Shown here one piece after another: positions 6,412 to 15,765 of a stretch of 51,758 nt of DNA; position 1 is the stretch's first letter; each line of letters begins with the position of its first letter. The position numbers and the translations under genes were made by a program. Origin of the DNA: UBA11704 sp964491805 (GTDB lineage: Bacteria; Patescibacteriota; Minisyncoccia; Phycocordibacterales; UBA5272). The notes under the pieces are model-generated. The model searched no databases and had not been told where the DNA came from. It worked only from the letters and a program-made list of their open reading frames with translations. The stretch covers positions 1 through 51,758 of the forward strand of contig CAZBGU010000004.1 of assembly GCA_964491805.1 (NCBI GenBank). Direction: 5' to 3'.

Positions 6412-9400
6412 ATGAAAAAAACCATTATCTCTCTCTTATCGGCTTCCTTTTTAACGTTCTCTCTCTTCACATTTGCGGGAGCAGAGACACTTACTGATAC
6501 GCTAGACTCAAACAATGTGTCATCGTGTGTACATCTTACAGTCGGCATGTCTTTTGGTTCTAAGGATTCGACGACGGGGGGACAGGTATCTGACCTTCAA
6601 TTTTTCTTAAGTGATAAAGGGTATCTAAGGACAGATCCTACGGGATACTTTGGTGCCGCAACGGTTGCTGCTGTAAAAGAGTTCCAGGGAGCAAATGGTA
6701 TAACACCAAATGGTGTTGTTGGTCCAATAACAAGGGCAAAGATTTCTACTGTCTCGTGTAGCCAAGACGAACCTGTTACCCTAAACCCAACTGACCCATT
6801 ACCTCCATCGGTTCCAACAATAGGCAACCTGTCAGTTCATCTTTCTTTTGGAGGCAGATCACAAAGTGGAGCCGCGGTTATCGTTGATGACACAACAGGG
6901 AGTCAGATTATTGACCCACTCTATGCTCGTACATGGTCATGGACTACAACAGGATCTGCTTCTGTTAGTGCTCGGTATGTTATCTCTGGGGAGAATTGTG
7001 GAATTTCAGGAGGAGGAAGTCTTGTAGAGGAGAACTGGCAACCATGGCTTGGTGCAAACGTAACTGGTACACGTTTCGCTGGAACTAATACAAGAATGCT
7101 TAATTCTTCATACTATGGATGTACTGTTCTTGCTACCTATAAGGCGCGAAATACACAGAATCAAGTAGTTAGCTCGACCGTGAAGGTGGTATTTGCATCA
7201 AGTGGTAATGTTACAAATCCGCCACTGGAACCTCTTTATTATTGTAATGGTGTTGTAAGCCATGTGCCATGCTCCCCAGCACCAACTATTAGTGGAGTGT
7301 CTCCATCATCTGGCCCAGTAGGAACTTCTGTAACACTTACAGGTGTCGGTTTCTCTGCAACGGGGAATTCAGTTTTAAGTGATTCAGGTTATCTTGTCGC
7401 ATCAAATCTTTCTGCTCCTACGGGAGGTAAACTCACATTTACTGTGCCCCAAAATGTGTCGTGCCCTTCTTCGAGCACTACAGGGATAAGCTCTTGCCAA
7501 GCATTTACAGCAGTCACACCAGGAACGTATTCAATAAAAGTTGTTAATAGTCTTGGTTCAAGTAATCTCAAGCAGTTTACAGTAACTCAAGGGACTACAA
7601 CTGGAAATGTGTCAATTACTTCACTTTCTCCAAACTCAGGTAGTGTCGGAAGCACTGTCACTATCAACGGGTCAGGTTTTACTGCAAATGGAACAAAAGT
7701 AAAGATGAACCAGCTTCCAGTTGGTACAACAAACTCAAGCATCCTAAATCCACCAGTTCAGTTCGTCTCTTCAAGTATGCTCATTGTGAAGATACCGGAG
7801 CGTCTAAATGGTGAAGCCTCAGGCTGTGGTGCTCCATACCCTTGTGATCCGATTTCTATGCTGGTAACTCCAGGAACCTACCAGGTAACCGTGCAGAGTG
7901 TTTCAGGGGTTGTAAGCAACGCAAGGCCACTTGTGATCACTGCTTCAAACCAGCCTCCTGTTTCTATTTCTAGTCTTTCTGTTAGTTCTGCATCAGTTCT
8001 TTCACAGGTGGGTATATATGGAACTGGATTTACTTCAACAGGGAATAAGGTGTATCTTAAGAAAGTCGGAGGATCTTCTATGCTTGTTGGAACATATACA
8101 GCTAATATGGCAATCGAGTCTAACTCACAATATCTTAGCTTCAGTGTTCCTTCTGTGTGGACACCTGTAGAGTATGTATGTAATGGATCATGCCAGCAAC
8201 AGGTTCTCGTGCCTGGTAATTATCAAGTGTATGTTGTGAATACTAACGGTACTTCGTCTCCTGTTGCGCTCACTATCACTGCACAAGGTGCTCAGTCATT
8301 TGTTGCAGCTGTTCCTGTGAGTTCGTTCTCCGATTGTAACGTTGCTGGTTCTAATATGATAGGTAGTTATGGATCCGACGGGAAACAGTATTGTTATCGA
8401 GGATCTATGGGTTGTCCGTCAGGTTGGGTTGAGTCAAGGTTATCTTCCACAGATAGTGAGGTCAAGTGTAATAAGCCAACAACAGCAGGTTCCTGCCCTT
8501 CTAACGCAACAGCAAGTGTAATAAATGGCACAACACAGTGTTCATGTGCTGCCGGTAATACATATCATGGAGGTTCATGCGTGGCTGTTAATAGTCCTAC
8601 TGTTCCGCAGTGTCCTGGATATTATATTCGTAATACTAGCGGTGTCTGTGTTATGTCAATGCACTGTGCATCGTGGTCTGGTACACAGTGTAATCAGACT
8701 GGTAACACCACCTCCTGTCCTCTTGGATATATGGTGACAGGAACTGGTGCATCAGCATATTGTGTGGTTGATACTTCTGTTGCTATTAGTGAAACAGGGA
8801 CACCATCAGGATCGAATATTAATATCCCTAATAAGCCTGGTCTTGTGTGTGCTAATAGTCCAACCTCGTTTGGAAGTTCGGTTACTGCAAATGTTTACAC
8901 AAGAGACAACAGCGGTAATCTTACTCTCACAGAGACATGTAAAGGTAATGAAGGGAAGATTGCTGGAGTGTCACAGCGAGGCATTCAGTGTCAAACTAAT
9001 GCGCAAGGAGTAGGGGCGGCTTGTTCATCTCAAGGAAGTGTATTTATTAATGGTCAATCTGTAAGATGGGTTGGAAATACTTCAGGAGATTGTTATTCAG
9101 ATAGTGCGTGTGATAATGGTTACTCTTGTAACACTAACAAGAAATGTGCTCCAATGGTTCAAGTAAGTTATCCTCCTTATCTTTCACAAAGTGATCTTGC
9201 GTCGCTTCCTGCAGATGCAACATCTACAATGTATAAGCGTACCTGGGCAGGAAGTGCGTGGGGTGCATGGGTAAGTCAAGGATGTATTCCTGGTCTTCAC
9301 AAGGAAGGTGGTGCTTGTGTTTCTGATCGCAAGGCTTGTACGCTTAACAATGCAGCGGGTGTTCAGTATTACAATACGACAACTAATCAATGGGGGGCAT

Positions 9401-11139
9401 GTCAGTATGCAACCGATTATCAAGGAGGTGTTCAGTGTAATGTTGGTTACCATTACGAGGGTTCTTCGTGTATTGCAAGTACCAGGTCATGTTTCCTTTC
9501 GGACCCATATCCAGCACAGTACCCGCGCGGATCATCTGTTGCTAATGGCGTTCAGACGTGGGAGACTTGGGGTTTTCCTTCATGGGGAAGTTGTAATATA
9601 TCATGTAAAGGTAACAACATTAAAAGGGGTGTTTATGCAGACCAGGTTGGTATAGGTAGTTTCTTTTACGATGGCAGCACGAGCAATTACCTTGAGTACT
9701 GTGCTCCGGTAAGTGTTGAGCTTTCAGTTGTTAATAAAAAGATGTTTAATAGCGATACATATCCAAGATTATTTGTTATGTATTTCAATGCTAAAAATGT
9801 TGATCGTTGTGACATTAAAGTTACAAACAGCGAAGGTGTTTCTTACTCACGAGCTAATGTAATAGAAGGGAATAATGAGATCTTTATTAACAATGAGCTA
9901 AAGCTTGCCACTGTTGGTGGTACAGTCACTGCTACTTGTTATTCTGGGAATACTCCATTTACATTTACGAAAGAGTACCAGGCTGAGACCCAGTCGTCAT
10001 ATGTATGTAGTGGTGATAGGCCTGCAAATTCTATAGTTTACCAGGGAGATGAATCTTCTGTAGTTTACGCTGAATCTCAATATCTTTATTCGCTCACAAA
10101 TACAGCAAGAAAATGTGAGTATACCTGTGCGAGTGGCTATACATGGACAGGAAGTTCTTGTGTTTCTACAACCAGTGGTGGTACCGGATCTCTTACACCA
10201 ACAGTATCCCTTACCTCATATCCATCAGGAACAGTGACACAGGGCACTTCTGTGCAATTCAATCTCTCCTCAACTAATGCAAAGAGTTGTAGTGTAACAG
10301 GGTCTGGAGGTTCTCCTGTGTATCTTGATAAGAGTGCAAATACAACAAGTAAGACGGTATATGCAACGCCAGGAGCAGGGGTGTTTACAGCACATGCAAC
10401 GTGTTGGTCTGATTACAACGGAACAGGAAATAGTGCATCTGATAGTGTCTCTGTAACAGCAGTGTGTCCTACCGGCACTACATGGAATGGTACATCGTGT
10501 GCAAACAATACAGTTACTTGTACAGGGAATACCTACCTTAACAACGGGTCATGCTCTGCTTGTCCATCAGGTACAACATCGGACGGCTTTACTTGTACCC
10601 CTAATAATACATACTCCTGTGCAGGCAGTGTTCCTATTAATGCCACAAAAGTTTCTGGTAGCGATCAAGGATTAACAAGTAGTGTTCCGTATACTCATGT
10701 AGGAACATCGTATGGCGCAACTATTAGTCCTAATAATAAGTGTAAGTTTTCTTGTAATAATGGTTACACTTGGGATGGGTGGGAGTGTAAAATGAATAAT
10801 AATGGTACTCCTTCAGCGAAACTCTCAATAACCGTTGGTGGAGTTGAAGTTACTTCTGATGTTATCTATCCTAAGAATATTACTTACACTCTCACTTCAA
10901 CTGATGCAAAGAGTTGTGAGGTAAAAGATAGTGGAGGTATCACCTATCTTAAAAATACGGATAATACCTCGACACTTTCTGCGAGCGGTATAACAACCCC
11001 ATCTACACTTAACTTCACAGCTCAGTGCTGGTCTGACTTCAATGGTGGAGGTATTGCAAGTCCTGTTGCCACGAAATCGATAACGGTTAAGTGTCCAATG
11101 GGAACAACATGGAGTTCTACCACCACATCTTGTTACTAA
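6412..11139 (+). CDS. Giant secreted Cys-rich PGBD/IPT-TIG surface protein
   Basis: A 1575-residue secreted protein inserted between rplX and rplE. Residues 1-24 are a signal peptide (MKKTIISLLSASFLTFSLFT..). A peptidoglycan-binding domain (about 39-120) is recognisable from VSDLQFFLSDKGYL, GYFGAATVAAVKEFQ and GPITRAKI. Three IPT/TIG-like beta-sandwich domains follow, at about 290-390, 400-510 and 519-625, each opening with an SxxSxxxGS/T-type motif. The middle (about 640-1250) is very cysteine-rich with EGF-like CxxGxxxxxxSC patterns. The C-terminus repeats an Ig-like unit twice (from about 1260 and 1469), each containing TDAKSC/TNAKSC, CWSD(Y/F)NG and C(P)xGTTW. Likely a cell-wall-anchored adhesin; ligand unknown. 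It has its own promoter and terminator, so it is not simply read from the ribosomal operon. Confidence 0.85.
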   Translation: MKKTIISLLSASFLTFSLFTFAGAETLTDTLDSNNVSSCVHLTVGMSFGSKDSTTGGQVSDLQFFLSDKGYLRTDPTGYFGAATVAAVKEFQGANGITPNGVVGPITRAKISTVSCSQDEPVTLNPTDPLPPSVPTIGNLSVHLSFGGRSQSGAAVIVDDTTGSQIIDPLYARTWSWTTTGSASVSARYVISGENCGISGGGSLVEENWQPWLGANVTGTRFAGTNTRMLNSSYYGCTVLATYKARNTQNQVVSSTVKVVFASSGNVTNPPLEPLYYCNGVVSHVPCSPAPTISGVSPSSGPVGTSVTLTGVGFSATGNSVLSDSGYLVASNLSAPTGGKLTFTVPQNVSCPSSSTTGISSCQAFTAVTPGTYSIKVVNSLGSSNLKQFTVTQGTTTGNVSITSLSPNSGSVGSTVTINGSGFTANGTKVKMNQLPVGTTNSSILNPPVQFVSSSMLIVKIPERLNGEASGCGAPYPCDPISMLVTPGTYQVTVQSVSGVVSNARPLVITASNQPPVSISSLSVSSASVLSQVGIYGTGFTSTGNKVYLKKVGGSSMLVGTYTANMAIESNSQYLSFSVPSVWTPVEYVCNGSCQQQVLVPGNYQVYVVNTNGTSSPVALTITAQGAQSFVAAVPVSSFSDCNVAGSNMIGSYGSDGKQYCYRGSMGCPSGWVESRLSSTDSEVKCNKPTTAGSCPSNATASVINGTTQCSCAAGNTYHGGSCVAVNSPTVPQCPGYYIRNTSGVCVMSMHCASWSGTQCNQTGNTTSCPLGYMVTGTGASAYCVVDTSVAISETGTPSGSNINIPNKPGLVCANSPTSFGSSVTANVYTRDNSGNLTLTETCKGNEGKIAGVSQRGIQCQTNAQGVGAACSSQGSVFINGQSVRWVGNTSGDCYSDSACDNGYSCNTNKKCAPMVQVSYPPYLSQSDLASLPADATSTMYKRTWAGSAWGAWVSQGCIPGLHKEGGACVSDRKACTLNNAAGVQYYNTTTNQWGACQYATDYQGGVQCNVGYHYEGSSCIASTRSCFLSDPYPAQYPRGSSVANGVQTWETWGFPSWGSCNISCKGNNIKRGVYADQVGIGSFFYDGSTSNYLEYCAPVSVELSVVNKKMFNSDTYPRLFVMYFNAKNVDRCDIKVTNSEGVSYSRANVIEGNNEIFINNELKLATVGGTVTATCYSGNTPFTFTKEYQAETQSSYVCSGDRPANSIVYQGDESSVVYAESQYLYSLTNTARKCEYTCASGYTWTGSSCVSTTSGGTGSLTPTVSLTSYPSGTVTQGTSVQFNLSSTNAKSCSVTGSGGSPVYLDKSANTTSKTVYATPGAGVFTAHATCWSDYNGTGNSASDSVSVTAVCPTGTTWNGTSCANNTVTCTGNTYLNNGSCSACPSGTTSDGFTCTPNNTYSCAGSVPINATKVSGSDQGLTSSVPYTHVGTSYGATISPNNKCKFSCNNGYTWDGWECKMNNNGTPSAKLSITVGGVEVTSDVIYPKNITYTLTSTDAKSCEVKDSGGITYLKNTDNTSTLSASGITTPSTLNFTAQCWSDFNGGGIASPVATKSITVKCPMGTTWSSTTTSCY

Positions 11140-11170
11140 AAGTTCCTCGGTCTGTTCTCTTGTAAGAATT

Positions 11171-11202
11171 AGCAAAAATCTCGCCATGGCGAGATTTTTG
11201 CT
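11171..11202 (+). terminator. Terminator after the giant surface protein
   Basis: Near-perfect palindrome: AGCAAAAATCTCGCC (11171-11185), 2-base centre, and its complement (11188-11202). The A-run and T-run flanks make it usable on both strands. Confidence 0.8.
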
Positions 11203-11253
11203 GTTTCTGTAACGAGTAAAATAAGGGTTGTGGTATTGTTTTTTAACGAGTAT

Positions 11254-11282
11254 TTTACTTTTTCCTGAAAGTCATGTAGAAT
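11254..11282 (+). promoter_or_regulatory. Promoter of rplE
   Basis: TTTACT (11254-11259), a 17-base spacer and TAGAAT (11277-11282). It restores transcription of the ribosomal cluster after insert A. The leader would be about 65 bases. The -35 hexamer is the same as that of the rpsS promoter. Confidence 0.5.
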
Positions 11283-11353
11283 CATTGCTATTATTCGGTA
11301 ATAAAGCGACGTATAACGTCTGGAGTATTCCAGCTAATCGTGCTTATAACAAT

Positions 11354-11911
11354 ATGACAAAATCATCAATCCCTTCTGTTTCAGAGAAGCAGAAGTCATC
11401 ATTCGCAGTCCTTTCAAAGGAGTTCGGATACACTAACATCATGGCAGCGCCAAAGCTTGTTAAGGTAACTGTCTCAGTTGCTACAGGTTCAGCGATGAAG
11501 CGTGACAAGAAGCGTAACGACCTCGTTATGGATCGTCTTTCTAAGATAACTGGTCAAAAGGCTACAATTCGTAAAGCAAAAATGTCCGTGGCGTCATTTA
11601 AAACTCGAGAAGGGGACCCTATCGGTGTTGCGGTTACGCTTCGCGGAGCTCGTATGCTTGGATTTCTTGATAAGGTATTCAATGTAGCACTTCCTCGTAC
11701 AAAGGACTTCCGTGGCCTTAATCGTACATCAGTGGATGACATCGGTAACATGACCTTCGGTATCAAGGAGCATACTATCTTCCCAGAAATTAAGGATGAA
11801 GAGCTTAAGGATATCTTTGGTATGGCGGTTACCATGGTAACAACAGCGAAGACAAAGGAGGAAGCGACACGTTTCTTTGAAATCCTCGGTGTCCCATTCA
11901 AGAAAGCGTAA
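11354..11911 (+). CDS. rplE: Large ribosomal subunit protein uL5
   Basis: L5 binds 5S rRNA and contacts P-site tRNA. ATG 11354 gives 185 residues, matching the family length (about 179); the upstream in-frame extension overlaps the promoter and has no L5 similarity. Recognisable parts are KLVKVTVSVATGSA (usual KVVVNMGVGEA), GQKATIRKAKMSVASFKTREGDPIG (usual GQKPVVTKAKKSIAGFKLREG), VTLRGARMLGFLDKV, LPRTKDFRGL and TFGIKEHTIFPEI. The gene is normal but stands alone between inserts A and B, with its own promoter and terminator. Confidence 0.96.
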   Translation: MTKSSIPSVSEKQKSSFAVLSKEFGYTNIMAAPKLVKVTVSVATGSAMKRDKKRNDLVMDRLSKITGQKATIRKAKMSVASFKTREGDPIGVAVTLRGARMLGFLDKVFNVALPRTKDFRGLNRTSVDDIGNMTFGIKEHTIFPEIKDEELKDIFGMAVTMVTTAKTKEEATRFFEILGVPFKKA

Positions 11912-11970
11912 GAAGGGTGTCAGATGAGCGGATTCCTTTGTTGGTAGAGTATAGATGCAAGGAAATATGC

Positions 11971-12012
11971 ACAACAAAACAGCAGTCGCGTATGCGGCTG
12001 CTGTTTCGTTGT
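11971..12012 (+). terminator. Terminator after rplE
   Basis: 19-base stem with one wobble and one mismatch (11971-11989 with 11994-12012), 4-base loop GTAT, core CAGCAGTCGC/GCGGCTGCTG, A-rich and T-rich flanks. Confidence 0.75.
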
Positions 12013-12097
12013 AAGTAGTTCTGTATTGTCACGTAGAATGGCAAATTCTCCAAGAAAAGTACAAAATCATACATAATTTGTCTGTCAATAGTGCATA

Positions 12098-12126
12098 TTG
12101 ACATTTAATTTAATGTAGTGTATAAT
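12098..12126 (+). promoter_or_regulatory. Perfect consensus promoter, leaderless arrangement
   Basis: TTGACA (12098-12103), exactly 17 bases, TATAAT (12121-12126): both hexamers are perfect consensus. The -10 box ends 9 bases before ATG 12136, so the mRNA should start about 3 bases before the start codon. A GTG at 12118 overlaps the -10 box and cannot be the start from this promoter. Confidence 0.85.
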
Positions 12127-12135
12127 GGGGGTCTT

Positions 12136-13500
12136 ATGAAAAAGATTATAGCAATAGTTGGATTTTTGGGGGTGTTTTCAGCGCAGACATTAGTGTCATT
12201 TGCTGGATATTTTAACAGTGCTCCTATTGTCCGTTGTGAGACACAAATCACAAGAACATTACAAAGAGGGTCAGAAAACAACGATGTTTACATTCTTCAA
12301 CAGATGCTTGTTAACGCAGGTTTTCTACAAGCCAATCCAAATGGCTACTTTGGATACCAGACAGTACAAGCAGTGAAAGAATTCCAAATGAATAACGATC
12401 TTCGCGTTACAGGGTCAGTTGGTGAAGCAACCAGAAATGCAATCAATGAACGTCTCTGCGATACTGATTTACTTGATAACACGTATACCTATAGTGATTA
12501 TGGTTATAGTAACAATAACGGTGTAACATATGTTGGAAGATCAGACCCATATGTGAACGTTCAAGTAATTTCTCCGCAAGCAACTACACCATCTGTATAT
12601 GCTACACCGCAGAATCTTGCTTCAGTAACAACTATTGCTCCATCTCGTGTACTCTCCACAAATATCCCTACTGTCTCAGTCTCATCTGTTCCTGCTGCTT
12701 CAGCAGTTTCTACCTATACTGCTTCACAGATAGCTGCAACTGGTATTGTCTATAATCCGTCCACTGGTTATTCGTACGGTGTTGTTCCAAGAAGTGGTTC
12801 GATTACAGTAACGTCTCCAGCTGTGCATAGTGTTTATCAGGAAGGTGATACAGTTCAGGTAAATTGGAGTACGGACAATCTTCAGACATCAACATATTCA
12901 ATTATCCTCGAAAGTAGTATTACAGGACAGAGTAAGACGGTTGCTATTGTCGGAGGTAACTCATATTCATTTGTTCTTACAAAAGAACTTTTAGATGCTG
13001 TGTGTTCAGGGACGTGTAACAATAATCAGCAGGGGTCATTCAGGGTTGTAGTTTCTACTCCAACGACAGACATCGCAGGAGTTACATCAAATCTTCGTGC
13101 GGCCATTGCTCCAATAACCGTTAAGCGTCCATTTGCACCAGGAAGACTACTCCTCACGGTAAGTAAGTCGCCGGTAGCTTCTGGAGAAATCTTTAGATTG
13201 TATGTTAATGCACCAGTTAACTCTTTTGAGAATGTTAGAGATCCTTCTTACACGCTCAAAATCAAGTCAACATGCCCTTCGTCGGTAATGGTTAGTCTCG
13301 CTGGAGCGTCATGTGGACAGGAAATTGCGGTACCATACAACACAACCCGCCTAGAACAAGGCATACCTGTTACGGTTACTAATCCAACCTGGTATACACA
13401 AGATGTGTCATTCCAGATCGGCCTCTTCAATGCATCTGGTGTGAATGTTGCAAGCGCAGAAGCGAAAGTCACTGTTAACTCATCACCATTTAGTTGGTAA
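12136..13500 (+). CDS. Secreted PGBD protein with Ig-like domains
   Basis: 454-residue exported protein. Signal peptide about 1-23 (MKKIIAIVGFLGVFSAQTLV..). The PGBD (about 34-108) has VYILQQMLVNAGFL, NGYFGYQTVQAVKEFQ and VGEATRNAI, bracketed by two Cys (RCETQ and ERLC). A Ser/Thr/Ala-rich, low-complexity linker (about 120-215) leads to an Ig-like domain (GSITVTSPAVHSVYQEGD, resembling the Kre9/KNH-type ITVTSP...G...W module) and a second beta-rich domain with one Cys pair. ATG 12136 is chosen because it follows the -10 box at the leaderless distance and opens the signal peptide. Likely binds the cell wall; no enzymatic motif is seen. Confidence 0.85.
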   Translation: MKKIIAIVGFLGVFSAQTLVSFAGYFNSAPIVRCETQITRTLQRGSENNDVYILQQMLVNAGFLQANPNGYFGYQTVQAVKEFQMNNDLRVTGSVGEATRNAINERLCDTDLLDNTYTYSDYGYSNNNGVTYVGRSDPYVNVQVISPQATTPSVYATPQNLASVTTIAPSRVLSTNIPTVSVSSVPAASAVSTYTASQIAATGIVYNPSTGYSYGVVPRSGSITVTSPAVHSVYQEGDTVQVNWSTDNLQTSTYSIILESSITGQSKTVAIVGGNSYSFVLTKELLDAVCSGTCNNNQQGSFRVVVSTPTTDIAGVTSNLRAAIAPITVKRPFAPGRLLLTVSKSPVASGEIFRLYVNAPVNSFENVRDPSYTLKIKSTCPSSVMVSLAGASCGQEIAVPYNTTRLEQGIPVTVTNPTWYTQDVSFQIGLFNASGVNVASAEAKVTVNSSPFSW

Positions 13501-13510
13501 TACATAGTTT

Positions 13511-13533
13511 CTGTCTAAGTGTGTCTTAGACAG
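13511..13533 (+). other. Hairpin preceding a terminator
   Basis: Perfect 9-base stem CTGTCTAAG/CTTAGACAG with loop TGTGT, just after the stop of the preceding gene. There is no T-run; it may protect the 3' end or add to the following terminator. Confidence 0.4.
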
Positions 13534-13544
13534 GATGTAGTATG

Positions 13545-13579
13545 CAAAACGAGCAGCCACGACGTGGTTGCTCGTTTTG
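13545..13579 (+). terminator. Terminator after the 12136 gene
   Basis: 16-base stem (13545-13560 with 13564-13579) with one G-T wobble, loop GAC, core GAGCAGCCAC. A T-rich run follows. Confidence 0.8.
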
Positions 13580-13633
13580 TTTTAGTTCTGTCTCTATTGT
13601 TGATAGTAATCATAAGAGTCAGTGTCATTGCTA

Positions 13634-13639
13634 TATACT
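13634..13639 (+). promoter_or_regulatory. -10 box of the 13647 gene
   Basis: TATACT, ending 7 bases before ATG 13647. No good -35 hexamer is seen at the proper distance. The position fits the leaderless pattern found repeatedly in this window. Confidence 0.35.
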
Positions 13640-13646
13640 GATAGTA

Positions 13647-15665
13647 ATGAAAAAATATATTGTATTAGTACTCACCTTCACCTCATTATGGTCTGCGTAC
13701 GCAATGTCAGTAGTGCCTGAGATCCCACACATCAACTCAGATGGAGAAGTTGAACAAAAGCCCTCATGTCTTGATCTTCAGTACACTCTCAAACTACGAT
13801 CAAAAGATACAAATACAAAAGGCGAAGTTACAATGCTTCAAAAGTTTCTTAAAGATGAAGGTTTTCTCACTGTAGAACCTGATGGGTATTTTGGTTCGGC
13901 AACACAGCAAGCACTAAAAAACTTCCAAAAGAGTCATAATATTTTTGCTACTGGAGTAGTTTTGTCATCTACAAAGAAAAGTATTAAATATAGCAGCTGC
14001 CATCGACAAATGAGGGCACCTGTCACCGTCTCTGCTGTGCCAATATTGCCTGCTGATACGCAGCCAGTAAGCACCGGGACATCTCCAGGTAAAGGACTGA
14101 CTCAGGAAAACTACACACAGGCTACGTCTTCTAGGTCTAATCTTGGGCCACTTATCGTCTATGCTGATGTGGTTGTAGTTGCGAGGTATCCTTCTGTCCC
14201 AGCAGAAGTGGCGATGACAATCTGCAAAAATGAGGAAGCATCTAGTATGAAAAAAACTCGTTGCCTATGGAGCGGTAGTGAAATATATGTATCTTCATCT
14301 ACAAGGAAGGCTGAGATAGGGGTGCATGGTAGTAATGATATGGCGCCATTGAATGTGCCTGTCCTTCTGATAGAGGAAAAGCAAAACGAGACTTCTTTGC
14401 ACGGAGCAGCTTCGGTCGTGTACTGGAAAAGAAATGACTTTACGACATATGAGAATCAGCAGTGGTGTGTTGGAGAGAAGTTTGTTGGGCATTCAGAAAG
14501 ATATGGTTTATGGATAGGTGTTGAGCTTTGTAATAAAAATGGTTCACAAAAAGTGGCAAGCAGTGATACGTATAAACTCTATGCCTCTGACAAAGAAGAT
14601 GGTATATACTACCAGATTGCGGACACAGGTGGGCACGGTCAAGATCACTGCGAACTCATTAGTAAGAATTTTTCACTTGTAAACGAAGATGAGATAACAA
14701 GCGGGACGTGCTCATCATGTTCTCTTGGTGAAATGGTTGATGTCCAGAATCAACCTGTGTATTCACGTGCTCGTTTTGGCGAAGCGTTTACTAAAAATGA
14801 ATCAAAATACTGGTCAGATTTAACAGTGAAGTCATATTCGTGTGGTGTGCCCATCGGAGACACGATAACTAAGACTGCAAGGTTACAGTATCAGGGGAAT
14901 GTATCGGTATCTGGCAAGGAAGTTGTTACAAAGACAATCATGCCTGGTTCAAAGCAGTCAGTCATTGGTACGTACCGTTTTACAGTCGGGAATAACGAGG
15001 ACGTACTTGTAAAGAAGTTTGTATATACGATTAGGAATATTGATCAATCCAACTTCTCTGCAAATGGGGTCAAGCTCACAAACATGAGTATGAAGATTTT
15101 TGGTAAGAACTATAGGGTGACGACGATTTCTTCTGGGGTGTATTCGACATACTCCGTTTTGTTTGATGAAGAGGTTCTTTTAAAAAAGGGTGAATCTGTT
15201 AACGCAACGTTAGTAGCAGATATTGGTGATTCTCAGGGTGCGATGTTCGATGTGTGGTCCGACAAAAAGGATTTTGATTTTGTCGGTGTATCTTCAAAAG
15301 ACTCAGTGCCAGTAACGTCATCAAATAGTTCGAGTGAAAATAACTATTACTGGAGTGGTTATATATCTGTTCCAAAGGCAGTGAGTTACATACATGAGAG
15401 AGTTCCTATGGTACTTGGGGATTCGGTTGCGTGTGTTGACATAATTCGCAATCTTCATCGAGGCGATGAGTCTATTTTAACGAAGAAGCTTCAGGTCTTT
15501 TTGAAAGAAAAAAGGTTTTTAAATGGAGAGGTGACCGGTTTTTATGCAGACAAAACAGTTGACGCTGTCAGTAAATACCAGCGAAGTAAAGGTCTTCCTG
15601 AAACGGGGATGGTGTACGACTTCACTCGTTCTGCAATTAAAGACGAAACATGTGGTGGTATATAA
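13647..15665 (+). CDS. Secreted protein with PGBDs at both ends
   Basis: 672 residues from ATG 13647 (MKKYIVLVLTFTSLWSAYA, a signal peptide); the in-frame region upstream overlaps the terminator and is not coding. The N-terminal PGBD (about 40-115) carries LRSKDTNTKGEVTMLQKFL, GYFGSATQQALKNFQ, and flanking Cys residues (SCLDL, SSC). The centre has no known family; it holds paired cysteines (CSSC) and, at about 420-560, a beta-rich stretch. The C-terminal PGBD (about 600-670) has NLHRGDESILTKKLQVFL, GFYADKTVDAVSKYQ and YDFTRSAI. Two wall-binding ends suggest a cross-linking or spanning role. The C-terminal domain closely resembles that of the gene at 23806. Confidence 0.82.
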   Translation: MKKYIVLVLTFTSLWSAYAMSVVPEIPHINSDGEVEQKPSCLDLQYTLKLRSKDTNTKGEVTMLQKFLKDEGFLTVEPDGYFGSATQQALKNFQKSHNIFATGVVLSSTKKSIKYSSCHRQMRAPVTVSAVPILPADTQPVSTGTSPGKGLTQENYTQATSSRSNLGPLIVYADVVVVARYPSVPAEVAMTICKNEEASSMKKTRCLWSGSEIYVSSSTRKAEIGVHGSNDMAPLNVPVLLIEEKQNETSLHGAASVVYWKRNDFTTYENQQWCVGEKFVGHSERYGLWIGVELCNKNGSQKVASSDTYKLYASDKEDGIYYQIADTGGHGQDHCELISKNFSLVNEDEITSGTCSSCSLGEMVDVQNQPVYSRARFGEAFTKNESKYWSDLTVKSYSCGVPIGDTITKTARLQYQGNVSVSGKEVVTKTIMPGSKQSVIGTYRFTVGNNEDVLVKKFVYTIRNIDQSNFSANGVKLTNMSMKIFGKNYRVTTISSGVYSTYSVLFDEEVLLKKGESVNATLVADIGDSQGAMFDVWSDKKDFDFVGVSSKDSVPVTSSNSSSENNYYWSGYISVPKAVSYIHERVPMVLGDSVACVDIIRNLHRGDESILTKKLQVFLKEKRFLNGEVTGFYADKTVDAVSKYQRSKGLPETGMVYDFTRSAIKDETCGGI

Positions 15666-15765
15666 ATACTGTATGAATATGATGTCGACTACGTTGTGCG
15701 ATGTTATTTGAAACATAAGAGGTTATACTTAATAGTATTATAAAAATACTAACTTTTTATAGACT

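Noticed and set aside
13542..13646. N-terminal extension of the 13647 gene
   Set aside because: It overlaps the terminator of the previous gene and precedes the signal peptide; the -10 box points to ATG 13647.
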